NCBI RefSeq assembly: GCF_013359905.1
Contig: NZ_JABMCC010000104.1
Location: 186,001-250,000, forward strand
Reading direction: 5' to 3'
DNA length: 64,000 nt
Origin: Paenibacillus taichungensis
GTDB taxonomy: Bacteria > Bacillota > Bacilli > Paenibacillales > Paenibacillaceae
Numbering within the stretch: the stretch's first letter is position 1; each line of letters opens with the position of its first letter. A program made the position numbers and the translations under genes. The notes under the pieces were generated by a model. The model was not told where the DNA came from, did not search any database, and worked only from the letters and a program-made list of their open reading frames with translations. Positions 61,701-64,000 of this stretch are shown here, piece after piece.

Positions 61701-62543
61701 TGAGGTACTCGCATTGGCAAGCGATATATTTCCTTCATATACAAAATCAGATGTCGCTTTCTCGTAAATGACCCTTCCTTTCCCCTGCACGTTTGCTTTC
61801 CCTTTATATCCTTTCAAATCCGGCTGCCATTCACCTACGCTACTAATCGTTTTGCCGATATTGCCATTCATGGTACTAACCTGCACATTCTGGAACAAAG
61901 CCGACCCATCCCACACATGAAGCCCCAGATTACCTGACGAGTAGGTACTGTCTTTCACATCAATCACCGGGTCATACCGATTATCCCAATATACTTGAAG
62001 ACTCTCTCCATCCGCTTTCACTTTCAGATGATAGATACCTCCAGATTGAAGGTTTGCTTTATGTTCTACATTTAACGTTCCCGGCTTTCCACTGGCATCT
62101 CTTAGACGTATCACACCAGCCTGGGGAACCACTTGCAGCATATATGAAGACCAGCCTGTATCATTGGATCGAAAAATAAGACTCGTATCCGCTTTCATAT
62201 CCTGAATCATCAAATCAGCTTCATAGATAAAATTATCGGCTCGTGTGGCCGATATGGCCATCACATTCTCCCCGGCGTCCGAAGTCAGACGAAGTCCTTC
62301 ATCCGTATCTTCCAGATTACCTCTACCTTGCAATGTCCAGTCTGACAAATTCGTTATTGCCTTAGACACTTTGGTTAACATTTGAACCGTCTCCCCCTGT
62401 TTTGCTGATTCCTTGGAGGTCTGCTCTATCCTTTGCGAGGCATTTGTCTCCTTAACAGATGCTGTGGAATAGGCTCCAGCAGAAGAAGATCCAAGGACAC
62501 ATGATAATAGAACACAACCGATGGATCGGAACATAAATTTCAT
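58713..62543 (-). CDS. Large secreted multidomain GH32 fructan hydrolase (levanase-like)
   Basis: About 1276 residues with a Sec signal (1-~25). Order: two LamG/DUF1080-like beta-sandwich domains (~65-225, ~235-385), GH32 five-blade propeller (~395-720), GH32 C-terminal sandwich (~735-885), Big2/Ig-like domain (~900-985), third LamG-like domain (~990-1145) and a ricin-B-like trefoil (~1150-1276). Nucleophile Asp411 (SASDPNG), Asp539 of RDP (WDFRDPK) and acid/base Glu590 (VWECPDL) are all present. It should cut levan or inulin outside the cell. No sortase motif is seen. The start is ATG at 62543, eight bases after AAGAGGG. It is last in a GH32-ROK-GH32 set. Confidence 0.92.
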   Translation of the reverse strand: MKFMFRSIGCVLLSCVLGSSSAGAYSTASVKETNASQRIEQTSKESAKQGETVQMLTKVSKAITNLSDWTLQGRGNLEDTDEGLRLTSDAGENVMAISATRADNFIYEADLMIQDMKADTSLIFRSNDTGWSSYMLQVVPQAGVIRLRDASGKPGTLNVEHKANLQSGGIYHLKVKADGESLQVYWDNRYDPVIDVKDSTYSSGNLGLHVWDGSALFQNVQVSTMNGNIGKTISSVGEWQPDLKGYKGKANVQGKGRVIYEKATSDFVYEGNISLANASTSAALLFRANADGTKGYEAALIREGEEVRVQLRKADGTVLASSNRKFPSQPGARHHIEVIASGSLIQVYVDGYTPAAVEVTDKSYANGNAGLVVQQGIAYFQDIYVTEESVYYKENYRPQYHYSPIRGSASDPNGLVYYEGEYHLFHQDGGTWAHAVSSDLINWKRLPIALPWNDRGHVWSGSAIADLNNASGLFTDSGGKGLIAYYTSYHPDKPGGNQRIGLAYSTDQGRNWQYAKDRPIVIENPGRNGDDPGSWDFRDPKVVRDEDHNRWVMVVSGGDHIRFFTSINLLDWTLTDNFGYGDYVRGGVWECPDLIQLPVDGTGQRKWVLMISTGANPKTQGSDAEYFVGQLTADGKFLNDHPAGQVLRTDFGKEFYASMSFANMPDQRKVMLAWMTNWDYPFEFPTSSWKGQLTIPREVSLRTTDEGVRLVQTPITELQTLRHNLYSAQQMVVGPKTKNPLDGLTAGAYEIEAEVEIPANSSVTEFGFQLRQREGQKTTVGYRVNTQNMFVDRTASGDVSFSDLFTKVHEAPLQPENRKVKLRIFVDESSIEVFGNDGKVVFSDVIFPDPAGRAMAFYSLGGEVKVSSMKVYALDNIWRKSTSSKSQVIADIQRRTANVGQTQTLYATVEGRPGKGVTPALKWKVSNPKVVQIIHSDKTKATVRAVGGGEALLTVSTADGKASAHIPITVSSGIFHTNLSGWKSDKSSAQWLISKQGIQGNYSGDTQYIAQETAGDFQYDADLTLGAQGGAGSIVFRASEDGRSGYYFNMDPNLKSIRLFYKVNGKIENRQVLAQIPRFVRKDHTYHIRIQANGPRIQIDVDGERILDLQDGTFIEGHFGLHVFGGNASFQNVNAIHRKNAELEQVMIHNAGRPVALQAVPSEVGEVIRVADEAESASKGFKWVLVPTGDDSGSYSIRTLSGMSLDWDVGQNRIQLYSYLGYANQRWNISKNEDGTMRITSSHNGKALGISEDGAELVMDEYRQENEYQKWVIKQQ

Positions 62544-62666
62544 GAACATTCCCTCTTTTCGTATTAGTAATGAGACAAAAAAACCCACAAAGGACGGTGC
62601 ATTCTCTTAGCAAAATAAGTGAACATGCATCCGCCCCTCCTGGGACGTCTCAATGGGTATCAAAAA

Positions 62667-63557
62667 CTATGAAGCTGAAGCGAAGCGTTCCAGTGCCTCC
62701 AGCCCCAATGCGAGAGAACCGCATAGTCCTGCGTGCTGGCCCAATCCAGGCTGAACAATATATTGGTCAATATGTTGCGTTATTGCGGCTGCATTCACAT
62801 AACCATTCAGATTCCGTACAACCTGATCCCGAATCATGGGAAACAGATGACTTTGCTGCATCACCCCTCCGCCCAAGATGACCTTTTGAGGGGAGTGAAG
62901 CAGAATGGCCGTTGTGATGGACTCCGCAATGTAAAAAGATTCGATCTCCCAGGCCAAGTGGTCTGTCGGGAGTTCGCTTCCAGGGCTCTGCCAGCGGGCT
63001 TGAATGGCTGGGCCCGCAGCCATTCCCTCCAGGCAATCGCCATGATACGGACATAATCCGGCAAAATGATCTTCCGGGTGGCGTCTCGTCCGGATGTGTC
63101 CACCCTCTGGGTGCAGCAATCCATGCACACGTTTGCCTCCCGCCACAAGTCCAATCCCAACACCTGTGCCGATCGTATAATACACACAATTGTCCAGTCC
63201 CTTCGCTGCTCCCCACGTGACTTCTCCAAGGGCCGCTGCATTCACATCCGTATCCCATCCGAAGGGAACCGGGAATTCGCGCTTCAATGATCCAATAACA
63301 TTACAGTTTTCCCACCCTGGCTTGGGCGTTGTTGTAATGTAACCATAGGTGGGGCTACCCCGTTGCAGATCAATCGGACCAAAGGAGCCGATCCCGATCG
63401 CCGCCACTCCTTTGTCCCTGAAATAGTCGATGACCTTCGCCAGTGTGGTCTCGGGATGTTCCGTTGGAAAGCTGCACCAATCTTCAATTTCCCCTCGCTC
63501 GTTACCTACACCACATACAAACTTCGTTCCACCGGCTTCTATTGCTCCTATACGCAT
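62667..63557 (-). CDS. ROK family fructokinase
   Basis: About 296 residues. N-terminal ATP-binding GAIEAGGTKFVCGVG, ROK sugar-binding and zinc cluster HPEGGHIRTRRHPEDHFAGLC ... HGDCLEG with the His-Cys-Cys-Cys type ligands, and the active Asp in FGWDTDVNAAALGE. It phosphorylates fructose released by the neighbouring GH32 enzymes. The start is ATG at 63557 with GAGGGGG upstream, 19 bases after the upstream GH32 gene stops. It is similar to B. subtilis ScrK/GmuE proteins; the fructose preference rests on context. Confidence 0.92.
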   Translation of the reverse strand: MRIGAIEAGGTKFVCGVGNERGEIEDWCSFPTEHPETTLAKVIDYFRDKGVAAIGIGSFGPIDLQRGSPTYGYITTTPKPGWENCNVIGSLKREFPVPFGWDTDVNAAALGEVTWGAAKGLDNCVYYTIGTGVGIGLVAGGKRVHGLLHPEGGHIRTRRHPEDHFAGLCPYHGDCLEGMAAGPAIQARWQSPGSELPTDHLAWEIESFYIAESITTAILLHSPQKVILGGGVMQQSHLFPMIRDQVVRNLNGYVNAAAITQHIDQYIVQPGLGQHAGLCGSLALGLEALERFASAS

Positions 63558-63576
63558 CTTACTGTCCCCCTCGCGA

Positions 63577-64000
63577 TTATTCCGACTGACCTTCAACTCG
63601 GATGGGAGATAGCTCGTAGATATGAAGCGAAGAAAATACTACATCCTTATTTTCGGACTGAACAGAGATTCCCTCGGAACCCGCATCCGGATAGATCAGA
63701 TCCGTAATAACCGCTTGACCGTCATTGGCAAATACCTCTACGGATGAGTAATCCACATAAATACGCAGATGTTGGTTGCCGTCCACTGCTTTTAATCCCG
63801 CTGCATGGCGGCCCAGGAAATGTTCATGGAAATCGCTAATACCCGATCGACTGCGATCAACATATACCTCATTCTGGCTAGCGTCCACACCGATGAGCGT
63901 TTCATTGTCTGAACCACTTCGTAATGCAAATTGAACAGATTGATCAGAAGCCCATTCCGCATCAATCTCATAGTTTACAAGGCGCAAGGTGTTCAACTGC
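63577..64000 (-). CDS. GH32 glycoside hydrolase, C-terminal part only (cut by window edge)
   Basis: The reading frame enters from the right edge and gives at least 140 residues of the GH32 C-terminal beta-sandwich: VDRSRSGISDFHEHF, LRIYVDYSSVEVFANDGQAV and ISVQSENKDVVFSSLHIYEL. The catalytic propeller lies outside the window, so sucrase, sucrose-6-phosphate hydrolase or fructanase cannot be told apart. The fructokinase gene starts 19 bases after its stop, so the two are co-transcribed. Confidence 0.88.
   Translation of the reverse strand, partial: QLNTLRLVNYEIDAEWASDQSVQFALRSGSDNETLIGVDASQNEVYVDRSRSGISDFHEHFLGRHAAGLKAVDGNQHLRIYVDYSSVEVFANDGQAVITDLIYPDAGSEGISVQSENKDVVFSSLHIYELSPIRVEGQSE

Noticed and set aside
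1..64000. Mobile elements, CRISPR arrays, tRNA or rRNA genes
   Set aside because: No transposase or integrase frame, no regular short repeat-spacer series, and no recognisable tRNA or rRNA sequence was seen. The four palindromic elements are the only repeats noticed.

Overview
The window looks like a chromosomal segment of an endospore-forming, low-to-mid GC Gram-positive bacterium, most likely a Paenibacillus. The reasons are a gerA/gerB/gerC-type spore germination operon, strong AGGAGG ribosome binding sites on almost every gene, frequent GTG/TTG starts, Bacillus-type Fur, PerR, FNR and LacI/CcpA-like operators, a stand-alone bacterial nitric oxide synthase, and many secreted or cytoplasmic glycoside hydrolases. 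I see no rRNA, tRNA, CRISPR array, insertion sequence or prophage. The species assignment is inference.

Layout. 0-4.4 kb: germination operon (minus strand) with a small two-helix membrane protein between gerC and gerB. 4.5-8.4 kb: yclNOPQ-type siderophore uptake operon behind a consensus promoter and a Fur box. 8.5-11.6 kb: pirin, an unknown protein, DoxX, an M56 protease and BlaI. 11.7-14.9 kb: catalase, a winged-helix regulator and a PerR-type Fur protein. 15-22 kb: diguanylate cyclase, aldo/keto reductase, GH5 glucanase with a LacI regulator, and an atypical hybrid histidine kinase. 22-28 kb: anaerobic ribonucleotide reductase nrdDG behind a consensus FNR box, then metE behind a cobalamin riboswitch. 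28-40.6 kb: GH3 glycosidase, FAD/Rieske oxidoreductase, PadR-DUF1700-DUF4097 operon, SDR, XRE-cupin regulator, VOC protein, esterase, extradiol dioxygenase, cation efflux protein and a small membrane protein. 41-44.8 kb: potABCD. 45-50.5 kb: MFS transporter, nitric oxide synthase, Dps, HAD phosphatase, a small basic protein with a possible leader peptide, and a SMI1/KNR4 protein. 50.6-57.7 kb: a purine salvage locus (binding protein, nucleoside hydrolase, ABC permeases and ATPase, adenine deaminase). 58.2-64 kb: a small conserved protein, then a levan/sucrose locus (large multidomain GH32, ROK fructokinase, and a second GH32 that runs off the right edge).

How the genes work together. Three oxidative-stress genes (katA, the perR-like gene and dps) share nearly the same 15-bp operator, so a PerR regulon is spread over 35 kb here. 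The ABC locus at 50.6-57.7 kb couples uptake to nucleoside hydrolysis and adenine deamination and probably supplies purine base and ammonia. The GH32-ROK-GH32 group cuts fructans and phosphorylates fructose.

The most unusual structure is a family of four intergenic palindromic elements (about 150 or 190 bp) at 40.65, 55.2, 56.4 and 57.75 kb. They share a core sequence, but their stem arms differ from copy to copy in ways that keep the pairing (compensatory changes). Three of the four lie in the gaps of the purine ABC locus. This is the best candidate for something undescribed in the window.
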